From Sarcophilus harrisii (Eukaryota; Chordata; Mammalia; Dasyuromorphia; Dasyuridae): a stretch of 64,000 nt of DNA. The DNA is taken from the NCBI RefSeq assembly GCF_902635505.1, contig NC_045429.1:429129669-429193668 (forward strand). The letters are read 5' to 3'. The notes below the pieces were generated by a model. It did not search any database. It saw only the letters and a program-made list of their open reading frames with translations, and was not told the origin of the DNA. Both the position numbers and the translations under genes were made by a program. This document shows positions 1 through 11,739 of this stretch, one piece after another. Position 1 is the first letter of the stretch, and each line of letters begins with the position of its first letter.

Positions 1-1914
1 CAACTAAAGAGAATGGCTACTTTTTTTGCAGTTGTAATTTGTTGTAAGAGGAGCATTTGAAATGTATCTGGTTAGAAGTTATTTTGTAACAGGAAATTTT
101 ATTCTAAAAACACATATGGTAAAATTTTACTTCTGCCTAGTAGTGTCCTTCCCCACTCTCCCAGGGGAAAAAGACCAATCATTAATTAACTTTTTGATAG
201 CTCTGAAGGGCTTGAATTTGTTTATATCTCATCCAGAGACAGATCAGGATTCCTTTCAGCTGGCTTCCTTGGTGGATGATGATTATAGGTGTACACTATA
301 TTTGACATGCTTGAATTCTCTTTCTAAATCATTCCATTATTTTTTTTTTTAAATGTTAAGAGCATATAATCCCCAATGCTGATTTACTAAAATCATTTTT
401 CACTAAAGTCATTTATTTAGGATTTAATTTCACTGCTTTTATATTTTCCCTTTTGTTAATTATTTTAAAGCCAAACATGAACTTTAAGTTTCCTGTGGGA
501 AAAACTTTTTGAGTTTCTTAATATAGACTTTGCATTAGGTAAAGTCTCATCACACAAATTCTGCTTTACAGAGTTCTGGAAGAAATCCATCTTGCCAAAA
601 CCCCCACCTATGTTAACTTTACTGTAGCTGCTCCTGGGCTCAGTGATCTATTAAGTCCCCCCCCAAAAACAAGCAAACAAAAACCAAAAACCAAAACCCT
701 CTACATGAAAGCAGAACATATGTAGAGACCAAGATATCTATCATTTATCTGTCTGGTTCTGAGTGCCTTGTCTTCTCTCCCTGTCAGATACTGTGTATCC
801 CCTGTCCTTGTGCCTTCCTCCTCCTGCTCTCACTTCTCTGTCCCTGACCTCCAGGTGTCCTTGGATGGAGAATGGCCCTTTCCCCTCATGGTACATGACT
901 TCCTTCTTGCCTCTCTCCCCTCCCCCCATCCTTCCATTCTCCCCCTTCCTCCTCCCCTACCCCCCTACATAAATCAAAAACTACCTTAAAAAAGCTGGGT
1001 AAGCTAGCATTCTGTCACTTAGAAATGTTTAACCAGCACTTCTGGCCTTTGCTGACATTAATAACTAAGACTGATCATGATGACTGAGGCTCTGAAAGAA
1101 CCTAACGTGCTGCTTGAAGATATGTTCGGTATGGATCTTCTCCAGCTTATCTTTATTCGATATTTTTGGGAATTGAAGTACTTGATTAATTCACAAAATA
1201 CTGCATTCCCTAACCTCTCCAGGTAACTAAAGCTTGGGATATCACATCCAAATGAAGGCCCTTTTCAGCTGCATATTCTCTTTCTTTAGCCATGAGGGAA
1301 AGCTGGGTTGGGGATTCCACTGGACTCCTGAATGACCAGTGAGTGATGCTGCTGAACCAGCCTGCAGCCTGGCCGGGCCATCTGCTCTGTCTCTGGCAGT
1401 TAGATTGGAACTTATCACACTGGGAAAATTTTGAAAGGAGCCAAGGCAGCTTTCCAAATTCTTCATTTCTGGATGCCCTTGTGAGTAATTCTTAAATAGA
1501 TTTGTAGCTTTCCTTGGAGGTTAAGTCTCTGCAGGGGAAGGCCAGTTCATCTCTACCTGTCCCTGGCTTCTCTTTTGGTTTTTGTGTATGCCCTTCCACC
1601 AATTTGCCATTGACACACTGTCCCTGGATGGAGGCCTTTTCCTGTTTTGTAGAGACCAGGATATTACATGGGCTGCCATGCTTATGTTATTATCTTCTAT
1701 AGGACAAATCTGTCTCCTGACTAACTCACCTTTTCTGAATGTACATTTCCTGGGTGATATCCATCATGAAGCTTCTTGCATATAAGTCATTGTGGGAAAT
1801 ATCCTGTAACCTATGTAAGCCCAACAGGTGGCTCTCCATTGCCCTTAACTTTTTTTTGGTCCAGATTTGGGATTTCATTGACAATGGGGAACCTCTCTCT
1901 ACCAATGAGGATCA
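1..1914. other. Gene-free AT-rich DNA, probable RFFL 5' intron or flank
   Basis: I see no exon, RNA gene or recognised repeat here. A pyrimidine-rich stretch (about 758-968) creates short open frames on both strands that have no protein-like composition. An A/C-rich simple stretch follows a short C-run at about 655-705. Confidence 0.6.
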
Positions 1915-2290
1915 CTAAGTACTGGTTAAGTTCCTGCTCTATGCCAGGCAGTCCCCTTGAGACAAAATTAGCATGTTTATCTTGCTTTCCAGAAACCTGC
2001 ATTCTAAGGTGGGGAAGGGGAGATGTGTGTATGTGTATGTACCTGCTCAAGAAATAACTACCAGAAAGGCTGGGGAGGGAGAGGAAAGACAGGTACCACA
2101 TAGAGAAGAGACTGTGTTAAAGTTGAGTTTAGAGGAGGGAAAGAGGGAGGTGGATAAATAAGTGTGATCCTCAAATGGGGGACTGCTTGGGCAAGGAAAG
2201 GCACAGAGGTGAGACTTGGAGCAATGAGAGAGAGAATGGGGCTGAACTCTTGCTTACTCCTGGGACAATGATACATAACGAGTTTGACCC
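1915..2290 (-). mobile_element. L2-type LINE 3' fragment (tentative)
   Basis: The opening (taagtactggttaag, then tatgccaggcag) followed by cctgcattctaaggtgggga matches the reverse complement of the typical L2 3' end. The rest, about 2100-2290, is a purine-rich continuation that is more diverged. Confidence 0.45.
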
Positions 2291-3099
2291 AACTTCTGAG
2301 AGGCTTTAGGTACCAAAGGAGTTTAAGAGTATGTATGAAGCCACATATAGACAGAAGATTGATTTTTGAGTTGGTGAAGAGGTTAGCTCCTGCTGCCAGT
2401 CACTGGGCTATAAAACAAAGGACCAGGGTCACACAGCTAGTATCTCAGACCAGATTAGATAGATGTGGTAATTGTCTGTATAAAAGTGATTGGATTCTTG
2501 GGAAACCATGAGAATGGGAGATAGAAGAGACAAAAGCTTTGGGGAATGAAGAAGTAATCCTTTAGAAGATAGCATTTTAGGAATGTGTGATGAGATCTGG
2601 CTATCTGGTTAAATAGGAGAAATCATAGCCTCCAAACCAAAAAGGAATTCCCTTTATCAAGGGAAATAGCAAGTTCAGACATAAGAAGTTACAAAGCAAA
2701 TACCATTTTATTTTGACAGACTGGAGAGGGGTAGTGGATCTGGACTGTCAAGGAGGTGAGGCTTGGCTTGAGTTTTGAGAAAGGTAAATATGGGGAAAAT
2801 GTGTATTTCAGGTGTGGAGGTGAAGGATGATTGTCTTTAAAGGCTCTGACACTGGGAATGGAAGTGTGTGAAGTATGTCAGGTGAGCTGAAATGACTAAA
2901 ATGTGGCAAGGGTGAAAAACTGGGCTAGAGGGGATTGAGAGATGGTTATCTAAACAGGGAGTGTGTCACCAGTTACCACACACCTGTGCCAGCAAACTCT
3001 AAAGTTTGCACTAGACTGAAGAATGATCAAGAAAGCTAGTGAGGCAATAGAGAAACCATTTTTTTCTACTCCAGAGAGTAGCAGCCCCCAGACTTATTC
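2291..3099. other. Gene-free intronic DNA with diverged repeat-like sequence
   Basis: No exon is seen. The 2700-2960 part is purine-rich and could be more of the same minus-strand L2 seen just upstream, but the similarity is too weak to assert. Confidence 0.4.
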
Positions 3100-4140
3100 C
3101 ATCGGGGCTTAAGGTCCCTGAGCCAAATCAAGACAACTAGAGTTAAGAGAGGTATTAATTGTAGACTACCTCTTGAAGGAATTTAGCCAGAAAAGGGAGG
3201 AAAGCTAAAGAATAAGACTACCCAAAGATATTAGAGAGGGTCCTAAATCTAGTGTTCCAGGTCTCAAAGTTTCACAGGACCAAAAAACCCTGGGTAGAGG
3301 TTAGTACAAAAATCCAGGGCTGAACCTATGGCAATTCCAGTCAGAGTTAACTAACCCACCCAAAAGAGGACCAGGAGGAACAGCCTGATCCTGGCACAAA
3401 GCCCTAATTCGGGAACTAAAGCTGGAGAGATGGGAAAAGGAAAAACAACACTGCATGGTAACAAAAATGATTGCATAGTTAACTATAGCAACTAAAAGCA
3501 GAGATGTAAAGAAAAAAATGGGTTTCCCATAAGGTCTGTTTAGATACCTAGAAGAAAGAAAGCAAGAGCTTAAGAAAAAAAAAATTTCTCAAGGAAAGAA
3601 TGGGAAAGAAGATAATTAACCTAGAAGAGAAAAATGGTAAATTACTCAACAATCGGAATTCCTACAAAATAGATTAAATATAGAGGCAGCCAGGTGACAA
3701 CAGTGGATAGAATGCTGGGCTTCAAGTCAGGAAGTTTTATCTTCTTGAGTTCAAATCCAGATTCAGACACTTCCTAGCTGTGAAACCCTGGACAAGTCAC
3801 TTAACCCTGATTGCTTCAATTCCTCGTGTGTAAAATGAGCTGTTGAAGGAAATGGCACAGCAATCCAGTGTCTCCACCAAGAAAATTCCAAATGGAGTCA
3901 GGAAGAATTGTACATAATTGAACAGTAACAAAAAAGACTAGAAATATATATCAGTGACTCTTTGAGGCATCAAGAAATTTTAAAATAATATTAAACATTG
4001 AAAAAAAAGGAAATTAAAGCATCTGATATCAAAACAACTGACCTAGATGGAAAACTGTTCAAAGAGAATTTAATAATCACTGGATTTCTTTAAAGCCATG
4101 GTTTAAAAAAAAAAAAGAGCTTGACACTATATTTTATTAT
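3100..4140 (+). mobile_element. L1 LINE 5' fragment (5'UTR to ORF1), split by a SINE
   Basis: The A-rich sequence matches the 5' and ORF1 part of marsupial L1. Examples are aactaaagctggagagatgg near 3415 and gtgactctttgaggcatc then aagaaatttt near 3950, followed by the RNA-binding-domain region (actgacctagatggaaaac). It runs in the + direction and is interrupted at 3683-3941 by a SINE. It is heavily mutated and has no open frame. Left and right limits are approximate. Confidence 0.6.
3683..3941 (+). mobile_element. tRNA-derived SINE with RTE-type tail, inserted in the L1
   Basis: The head is tRNA-like (ggcagccaggtgacaac, then gagttcaaatccag as B-box). The tail ends in the form typical of RTE/BovB-derived SINEs (ccaagaaaattccaaatgg, then a short A-rich end). 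The 7-bp direct repeat aaatata flanks it at 3676-3682 and 3942-3948, a likely target-site duplication. The surrounding L1 continues on both sides, so the SINE is younger than the L1. Confidence 0.75.
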
Positions 4141-7100
4141 TACATTTTTTTAATTAACAAAAAAGTGGCTCTTCCCCTATTCCTGTTTACTGTTGGAAAA
4201 AAAAAAAAAAACTCCCATACACTAGCAAATCCCTCAACATAACAAATAATCAAAATGAAGTCCTACATTGGCTATATGCAAAAAAAACAAAAACAAAACA
4301 AAAACAAAAACAAAAAAACATACACAACCTCTTAAGAATAACTTACTCTGCAAAGTTGAATATAAACACAAGAATCCAGAGAAACCTAGAAAGGTAAATG
4401 TACTTGAGCAATTGCAAGAAGCTGTATGATGATGTAGTGCTAACACTTTAAAGTCTAATCCTTTGGTTGTGTTTTGAGCCTGTATGTGTGTATACGTATG
4501 TATTTGTATATAGGTTTAGTTATGTAAATAGGCATGGATATCTATAGATCTATAAGATATTGGCTCAAGATTAAAGAGAAGCAGGGGCCAGTCAGCTGCA
4601 GGAGACTAGATAGCATGGGTGACTGACATTGAGCCATAAATGAAAGTTTGACTAAATCATAATAAAAAGGGTTGGTAAATCTCGTGCCAGCCACCATGGG
4701 CATACATACGATTAATCCAAATTAACAGAAGAACAGCATAAAGTGTCTTTAGGCATATCATTTACCCTATATAAATATAGGGAGGGGAGTTGGTTTTGTC
4801 AAGAAGAGGCAGCCACCTTTTCACCAGAGACTATGGAAAATGAATGGAGATTTAATGTTCAAATTGAGAGGAAGAAGGAAATGGCTTCTAATTTCTCAGT
4901 GTGAAGGAAGGTCCTTAACTAAAAGGGTTGGAAGTCATGAGAAGAGAAAATTGAGAGAATCTTTTCCATGCCCAGGGTGAGTAAAAGTCAATTAGAGAAG
5001 AATGGGAAGATTACTTTACAATAGTGAGGACCTAATAGAGTTTAGAGAACAAATTTGTGATGCACTCAGATCAGTTTCCTGAGTTTCTGCATCACCCTGT
5101 GGTGGCAGTTGTTAATTGAGGTGGAGGAGGCAGATGCTGAGATGCTAATCTAGAGTTGGAGTTTAACAGTGTATCTGGCTGCAAGGGAACCAGGGACTTG
5201 AGAGAAAAAAACAATATAAAATTGACTAACTGTAAAATAAAGATTGGGAATGGAAAAAAGTGAAAGCTGGGGAGTGGGGGGAGACAGGATTGGAGTTACT
5301 TGGGTAACACAGTGAGGGTCAAGAATAGGTTTAGGAGAAATGTGTTTTTGTGTTTTTTTGTTTTTTTTGATCATGGCTGGAACATTATGGTGAGGTCAAG
5401 GAAAGGCCTGTGCAAAAAGAACATAGTTAAGGAAAGCACTTGGAGGTCATTTAATCCAGTGCCATTATTTTTCATGAAACCTCTTTTGAATATGCAGGTC
5501 CTTTAGAAAATCATGTGGGAAGAATAACATTGTAATGAACTAAGAGAAAAGAAAAAGAGGGAGTAAATGAATCTTAACATAGATAATATACATTTTCTAA
5601 AATAGATATGTAATGCATACATATATATATGTATACAATTATATATAATTTCTTGTAATTAGAACCAAAAATTATTTCATTCTTTATGCATTTATTACTC
5701 ATGATCACTAACTTATAATTTTGGTTAAGTTCTAATACTTTTGAGAGGCAGATGGGGCAATTAATGGATAAACTTGCCCATCATATTTGTCTCTTTCTTT
5801 AAAAAAAAATAGCAATGAATGAAGAATCAGATTGCTTAAAGCTAGAGAAAATAGGTTTTGTCTTTAAAATGCTTATATTTTTCTTTTCTTTTTCTTCTCC
5901 TATTGCTTCCCCTCCCTCCTTGGCATCTGATACCTCCAAATATTGCTTAGCCACTTCTTGCAAGGTTCAAAGATATTGGCCTGTTCCATACTGATACATG
6001 TCTTCTAAGTGGGTTGAAGCTTTCTAGCCAGGATTTGTTTTTAAAAGCTGAATGGTAGAGCATAATTTTAAAAGGATTATCAGTGATGCCCAGTAATATG
6101 TAAATTATAAAATGGTATAAATCCAATTTTAGATATAAAGTACTTTCATAGAATATTAATATTTTATGTGGAACTCTGTGAGCTTTTTCTCCTTATGTAC
6201 AGTAATCAGTATTCTGAATAAGTTGGAGACCTTTAAGGGCTTTCTAAGTGCTGATTTGTAATACAATTAAAGTTTTGTTCACCAGGACTGCTGACATAAT
6301 TAGTTTAATTTCTTCTCCTTATATATTTCTTTTGGCAGTTGGGAAATTAAAATACCACATGTTGCATGAAACTGCCTTTTTGGGGTGGTATTACTATCAG
6401 AAGAATAGGCTGCAGCCCCCAGGGAACATTCTTCAGGATATCTTATTCAACTTTTTGTAATAGGCTCTTTCTCTTTTGGCATTAATGCTTTAGGCATATA
6501 ATTGGCTATTTAAGCATTCAGAAAGAACAATGTTTGCCCTTTACTCCATGATTATATATTTTCTTTTGAAGAAATAATGTAATTTTTGGAAACTCCAGGC
6601 TATTACTGTTCATACAAGTAAATGAATTTTTTCAGTAGTTTGCCTGAATGGCATGGTATTCTCTGAAAAGCCACATTATTTTATTTTATTTTTTCCAAAT
6701 CTGCATTTTGTTCTTTTTTAGATACAGCTTCAGCTGACTGAAGGTGAAGGTGGAAGGTCTATAATTCCTAATAATTCTTTTCATATTTTTCTAAGATGTG
6801 TTTCACTGTTAATAACCTTAGTCCTTAAGAACAGTGGTTGTTCACAAGGAGATTGTACATTTAATTACTCTAATCCACACTTAATTTCCTACAGAATTCT
6901 TGGATAGATTCTGCAGTCTGGTGATCTAATGGCTTTTGAGGTGTTACATAGTGACTGACCTACTTAGGCTTCTATCTCTGAAAGTTGCATGCTTCTTTTC
7001 AAGTAAGAGTAACCTTGATACAGAAATTTCTCCATCATTTTTTTTCCAGTAAAAACTGATACAAAATCTCTTTTTTGTTCTTTCTGCATCCTTTTTTCCC

Positions 7101-8107
7101 CCCCTTTGCTTATCTGAAAATTCCTGAAGGGAGGAGGGCTTTGTTGTATGTTGGTTTGAGTATTAACTTATGTTTTCCCTCAGTTTTTTAAAAGTTTTGA
7201 GGAGCTATGTCTTCTCTCCAAGTGAATGACATGAATATAATACTTATATTTTAAGAGAAAATGCACTTTTAGTCTTGGACTTGAGAAAGTCCAACTTGCT
7301 TTAATGTATAAATTAAGTGCATATTTGTAAACAGTAGCAGTATTTCTGTTCAACCAAATTCTCTTACTTGAGAGCAATCTCTTTGAGGTCAAGGATATGT
7401 TTCATTTGTCATTGTGTTTCTATCAGTCTAACAAAGGAAAATTGTTCTCCGTTTTAAAGGTTTGTACAATAAGTGAATGTAAAAGGTCATTGGACAAGTT
7501 GGGTCTCTTAAGTATGTAGTTGAATAGCCCTTCTCCTATCCTCAGTCTTGATTATATTGTTCATTTGCTTAGATAAACTGCACAAAGGTCGCTGGGGACT
7601 ATTCACATTGTCACATAATAGGACGGTAGCAGAGAAGTCTTTAGAAACTAAACATATGATATAGAACTCTTTCTGCAGAGGAGGAAACTGAGGTCCAGAG
7701 CAAGCCAAGGTTTCATATTTAGTGGCCAAGTCTCCCCTGGAACTTCCAGTCCAGTGTTGGTAAGTGCTTTGAGGGCTTATGTATTAAGGTTTCACTCTAT
7801 AGGTTGAAAAAAAGTATTTGTTTCCCAACCAACATCTTCAGCATTCTTGTGTCTACTGCTTTTCTAGTAATACAGATCTACTTTTATAATCTTAGATTGT
7901 CTCAATATATTTTCATCAGACCTCATTATGCTTATAGAAAATCTTGGGATAATTTTTTTCTAGTTTGATTGCTTGAAGTTGCAATATTATTCCTATGGAA
8001 ACTGCTTATTATGCTTTTTTTTCCCCCTGCAGCTAGTGAAAAACAATTGTTCCTTAAAGTTGGGTTACCCTTGGAATGTTTAAAATTAAGTTGACTTGAG
8101 AAGTAGG
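4141..8107. other. Gene-free AT-rich intronic DNA with simple A/T runs
   Basis: No exon is recognised. It holds T- and A-runs, a (CAAAA)n-like stretch at about 4279-4320, and short TA/TG-rich stretches near 4485-4550 and 5620-5650. An MIR-like tail on the minus strand lies near 7675-7740. The remainder looks like unique intron sequence. Confidence 0.5.
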
Positions 8108-8240
8108 GGCACTAGACTTGGAGTCCCAGGACTTTCTGGCCCTGCTACTAACTACTTGATGCGTCATCACAGGAAAGAAGACCCTATCACTTTCTAGTAT
8201 TGTTTTCCTTATCAATAAAATGAAAAGGTTGATCTAGACC
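8108..8240 (+). mobile_element. MIR-like SINE fragment
   Basis: The pattern gcactagacttggagtc, then a tail reading caataaaatgaaaaggttg followed by atctagacc, fits an old MIR/CORE SINE in + orientation. It is diverged and lacks clear ends. Confidence 0.5.
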
Positions 8241-8353
8241 AAGGATTCTTAATCTGGGGACCGCAGACACCAGATTTCAGGGGGTCGTTGAACTTGGATG
8301 GGAACTTTATTTTCCTTAACTTTTGATTTTCTTTTCTTCTCTGATGAAAGAGT

Positions 8354-8647
8354 TTATATAATATATGGTTCCATAGACTTCTCAGGTTGGTATTATCAAA
8401 AATCCTGATAACCACTTTGCTTATCTGAAGTGAAGCAGTGTGAACAGGCTAAGAGGAGGATTATTTTAGGGTAGATCATTTTATATTCTGCTACTGAAAC
8501 CTATATTATATATGGTTCCATAGACTTCTCTGGTTGGTATTATCAAAAATCCTGATAACCACTTTGCTTATCTGAAGTGAAGCAGTGTGAACAGGCTGAG
8601 AGGAGGATGATTTTAGGGTAGATCATTTTATATTCTGCTACTGAAAC
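8354..8647. repeat. 147-bp direct tandem duplication
   Basis: Copies at 8354-8500 and 8501-8647 are nearly identical, with only a handful of substitutions visible. The unit contains atggttccatagacttctc near its start and ends ctactgaaac. It is a segmental tandem duplication within unique intron sequence and matches no known mobile element. Confidence 0.93.
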
Positions 8648-10509
8648 CATCAGATTCTTCCTCTTTGACTTGACTTTGACCCAGGAGTCAGTGACTGAGC
8701 TTTTCTTCCAAGTCTTCTAAAATATAAACAAAGTCTTTGGTGGCCCTGTTTGAATCTAGGATCTGTACTTGAACAAACTGCATGCATGTTCATTTCTTTG
8801 GGTCTGTTAGTTTTCCAACCTCTTGCTCTGTATTTTTACACTCTGGTCTTACCTAGCCACCAATTGAGAGGGTAGTAGAATTCTTAAAAGTGAAATTTCC
8901 GAGTATAGCTTATGTTGAGGAAAGTTTGTCTCTGAAGCTTCCTTTGAAGAAGGGTTGTGAAGAACAACAAAGGGGCTGAGAATGTGCCTTTTTAGTTAGT
9001 GGTTATGTTTTTATAATGTCAGACTTAGTTTGCTGATTTGGAGCAGAGAAAACTTTTCTTTTGCACGCTTGGCATCTTGGGTTAATTGTATAGCTGGGTG
9101 AAATGTCAAATTTGATAGATTATTGGAGTTGTTATTTTTGTGGTTAAACAATAATGAAACTGTTTGGATGTTTGCAGAGAAACACTGCTGCCTGTGTCTG
9201 GACTTTGGACTAGAGAAAGTTTCGATTGTTGGGAAGCACTACTCGTGGAAAAGGCCGCTTGTGTGGCTCGTTGCACAGCTGTCTAAATGACTCTCTCTCT
9301 CTCTTGAGGCCATTTGCACAAGCATGACCTAACACTTTGGGAAACAGTTTATATTTCTGATTCCAAGAAAGGCCCAGGGTTGGCTTCTGTGGTGAGTTGG
9401 ACAGTGTAGCTATTGGAGAAAACAATATTCTACATGAGTTGGACAGTGTAGCTATTGGAGAAAACAATATTCTACATGAGTTGATTGAATGGATCAAACA
9501 AACCTGATGTTTTCCTTTATATTTTGGAATCTCTAGCTCCTAGGGCTTTTTGAATTTGCTTATCAGGAATAAGCATCTCTAAGACAATCTTTTAAAAAGT
9601 TAAGCACTTAAAAAAATGAGCAAAAAAAAAAGTTAAGTACTTCCTATACACCCTGATACTTTTTCGTTAATAGGTCACTTAAGTATTTGCTGAGTTTACC
9701 AGGTTATACTTTAGTTTTTATGCGGTCATTGTGAACTATTCTATCAAAGAAGCGTGTAGGTGGAAGGCACAGGAATTTTTTTTTAAAATTGAGGGTTTAA
9801 TTGAAAAATCTTAATTATCTTGGCTCCAGATATATTGAAAGTGGCAGTTTGACATGACTATTTCATGTGTTCAAAGAAGTCTGTAAATTGTTTATCATGA
9901 TTTGAAAAATTTGTTTTTTCCTCCTCCTATTGTAAAACATTTTGAAACAGAAATACATAAAGCATTAGATTTACTTTGTAGAGTTTATTTTATTCTAATT
10001 CATTTTTCTAGGTGATATTTCTTTTGGATGAAACTGTATTTTTTGGTTTGATTGATGGAAAGATTGCTTTTGTAAAAAAAAGTCAAGCAAATTTTGCAGA
10101 GGTTGTTTACTAAAAAGTATCTTATATTTGATTAGCACTTTAACATACTGCAGAGTTTTAATAGTGATGTGTGAGAGTTATTTTTCAAGGTGGCCTGAAG
10201 TTTATTCCATTTCATTACATTAAATATGCTGTTCTAGGTAGGCCAATCTGTATATAAATATTTTAAAAAATACTCTAGTCATTATGATTTTAATTGTGTT
10301 ATTATTGAAGTATCATATTTCAGGGTAGTTTCTTAATTCCAGATTTTCTTGAGTGAATTTGTTATATGAACCTCTATTATCTCAACATACCAAAATCTAG
10401 AAAAAGCTTCCAAACGATGTGATTTACTATCAGAATCCACTGCTAATATTAAAATGGTTTCCCAGAGGAATTAGATGAATGAGTTTTATGCTGAAAGCAA
10501 CAGGCCCCT
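8648..10509. other. Gene-free AT-rich intronic DNA
   Basis: No exon or strong repeat is recognised apart from the 42-bp tandem duplication at 9393-9476. A (CT)n stretch of about 15 nt lies near 9290-9305. The 9500-10480 part is very AT-rich with no sign of mobile-element ends. Confidence 0.5.
9393..9476. repeat. Perfect 42-bp direct tandem duplication
   Basis: The unit starts tgagttggacagtgtagc. It occurs at 9393-9434 and 9435-9476 without a visible difference, and the first bases of a third unit follow (tgagttg). The identity suggests a recent event. Confidence 0.95.
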
Positions 10510-11233
10510 TTGTCATATTTATGGGAAGGCCCAAAAGAGACATCCAAGAGATTTAATTGGAGACACCCAAGGGAGTAAGAGATAGAGACAAGACAAGGAT
10601 ACTAGGACAGCCTAATGATCCCCTCAATGGGGTCAGGACTGACACCTCCAAACTAGGACAGCCCTTTAACCCCCTCACAATGGGTATGGTACTGACACCT
10701 CCAAACTTGGGTTAGCCCACCAAACCCCCCCTCACACTGGGGTGGCTAACACTTCAAAAGTGGGATTGGGAAGGGATACCACCAGGGATGTCACCAGAGA
10801 GCCTCAGGCAGGATGGTATTCAAGTCATAGCTGAAAGAAGAAATCCACAATGGACCCTTGAGTCCATTCTTCGAGGCAACTCAGGCAGCCCTTGGATCAG
10901 GGCAGCTCCTGAATCAGCTACAGTGTCATGGCCAACCCGGGATCAGAGTGGCTCAGGTGTTTTTATAGGGTGGGGAGGAGTCCTAGCCAGGAAGGGCTGA
11001 TTGGTTTCCCACTCCTGAGGTCACAGGCAGGGAAGTGCCAATCACCTAGGAAACAGGAAGTTTCTAGCCTAGAGTGTTCCAAATATACAGGTTTCCAGAC
11101 CTGGTGGGGTTGGGAAATTTCTTAGAAAAGGGGGCAGGGTAGGACTGTGGAAGAAATATAAATATGCAATAAACAGTCTATTGTACAAAGAAAGAGTAGG
11201 CCAGGAAAGTCAGAGCTTTCTTCCAGGTTTCAA
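10510..11233 (-). mobile_element. Endogenous retrovirus long terminal repeat, solo-LTR fossil
   Basis: Read on the minus strand, the element begins TGTTGAAACCTGG at about 11233. It has a CCAAT box (about 10999-11006) and a TATA box (about 10960-10968) spaced as in gammaretrovirus-like (class I) LTRs, then a GC-richer leader-like part. Three loosely repeated units of about 45-60 bp (10600-10750) lie toward its 3' end. No internal gag, pol or env sequence and no partner LTR is visible, so it is probably a solo LTR. The far end (10490-10515) is uncertain. It is a non-coding fossil, and its age cannot be estimated from one copy. Confidence 0.6.
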
Positions 11234-11739
11234 CACTTATGCTCAGGGGGAATTAAGTTAACATGGTCATACATTGTGCAGGATGTTGGACATTCTACAA
11301 TGGAGATTCCTATTTGGGGATTCCGTTTTGCTTATGAATTTTATACTTTGATTTCATGTGGCTATTCTTTGCAGTACTGAATTGGGCAAGCCTATCTATA
11401 TCTTCTTTAGGGTTAACTGTTTCTTGCAAATCCTACACAGGATAAATTCTCAGTCCCTTTGGGGGCTTTTGTGTAGTTCTGATGTGTGCATATGCAGGCT
11501 GTCCGTCAGTTTTGTCTGGTTCTTGGGTGTGACTGTCCTGTTTTGTTTTAGTTGGTGTCTTCCTGGTGAGATGCTTCTATTGTACAGAGTTCTTAGTGAT
11601 GTATTGCAGCTTATTCACATGCAGCATTTGCTTTTATATTGTTCATTGGGGATCTCCATTTTAATTTTTTAATTTTTTGACTCTAATATCTATGCGTTGG
11701 GGCATGGATAGGATCATCACTAGTAGATTGGTTCCTCTA
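11234..11739. other. Gene-free intronic DNA between the LTR and an L2 copy
   Basis: A 104-codon open frame at 11358-11672 on the + strand has no recognisable domain and a composition typical of T-rich noncoding DNA. No repeat family is recognised. Confidence 0.4.
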
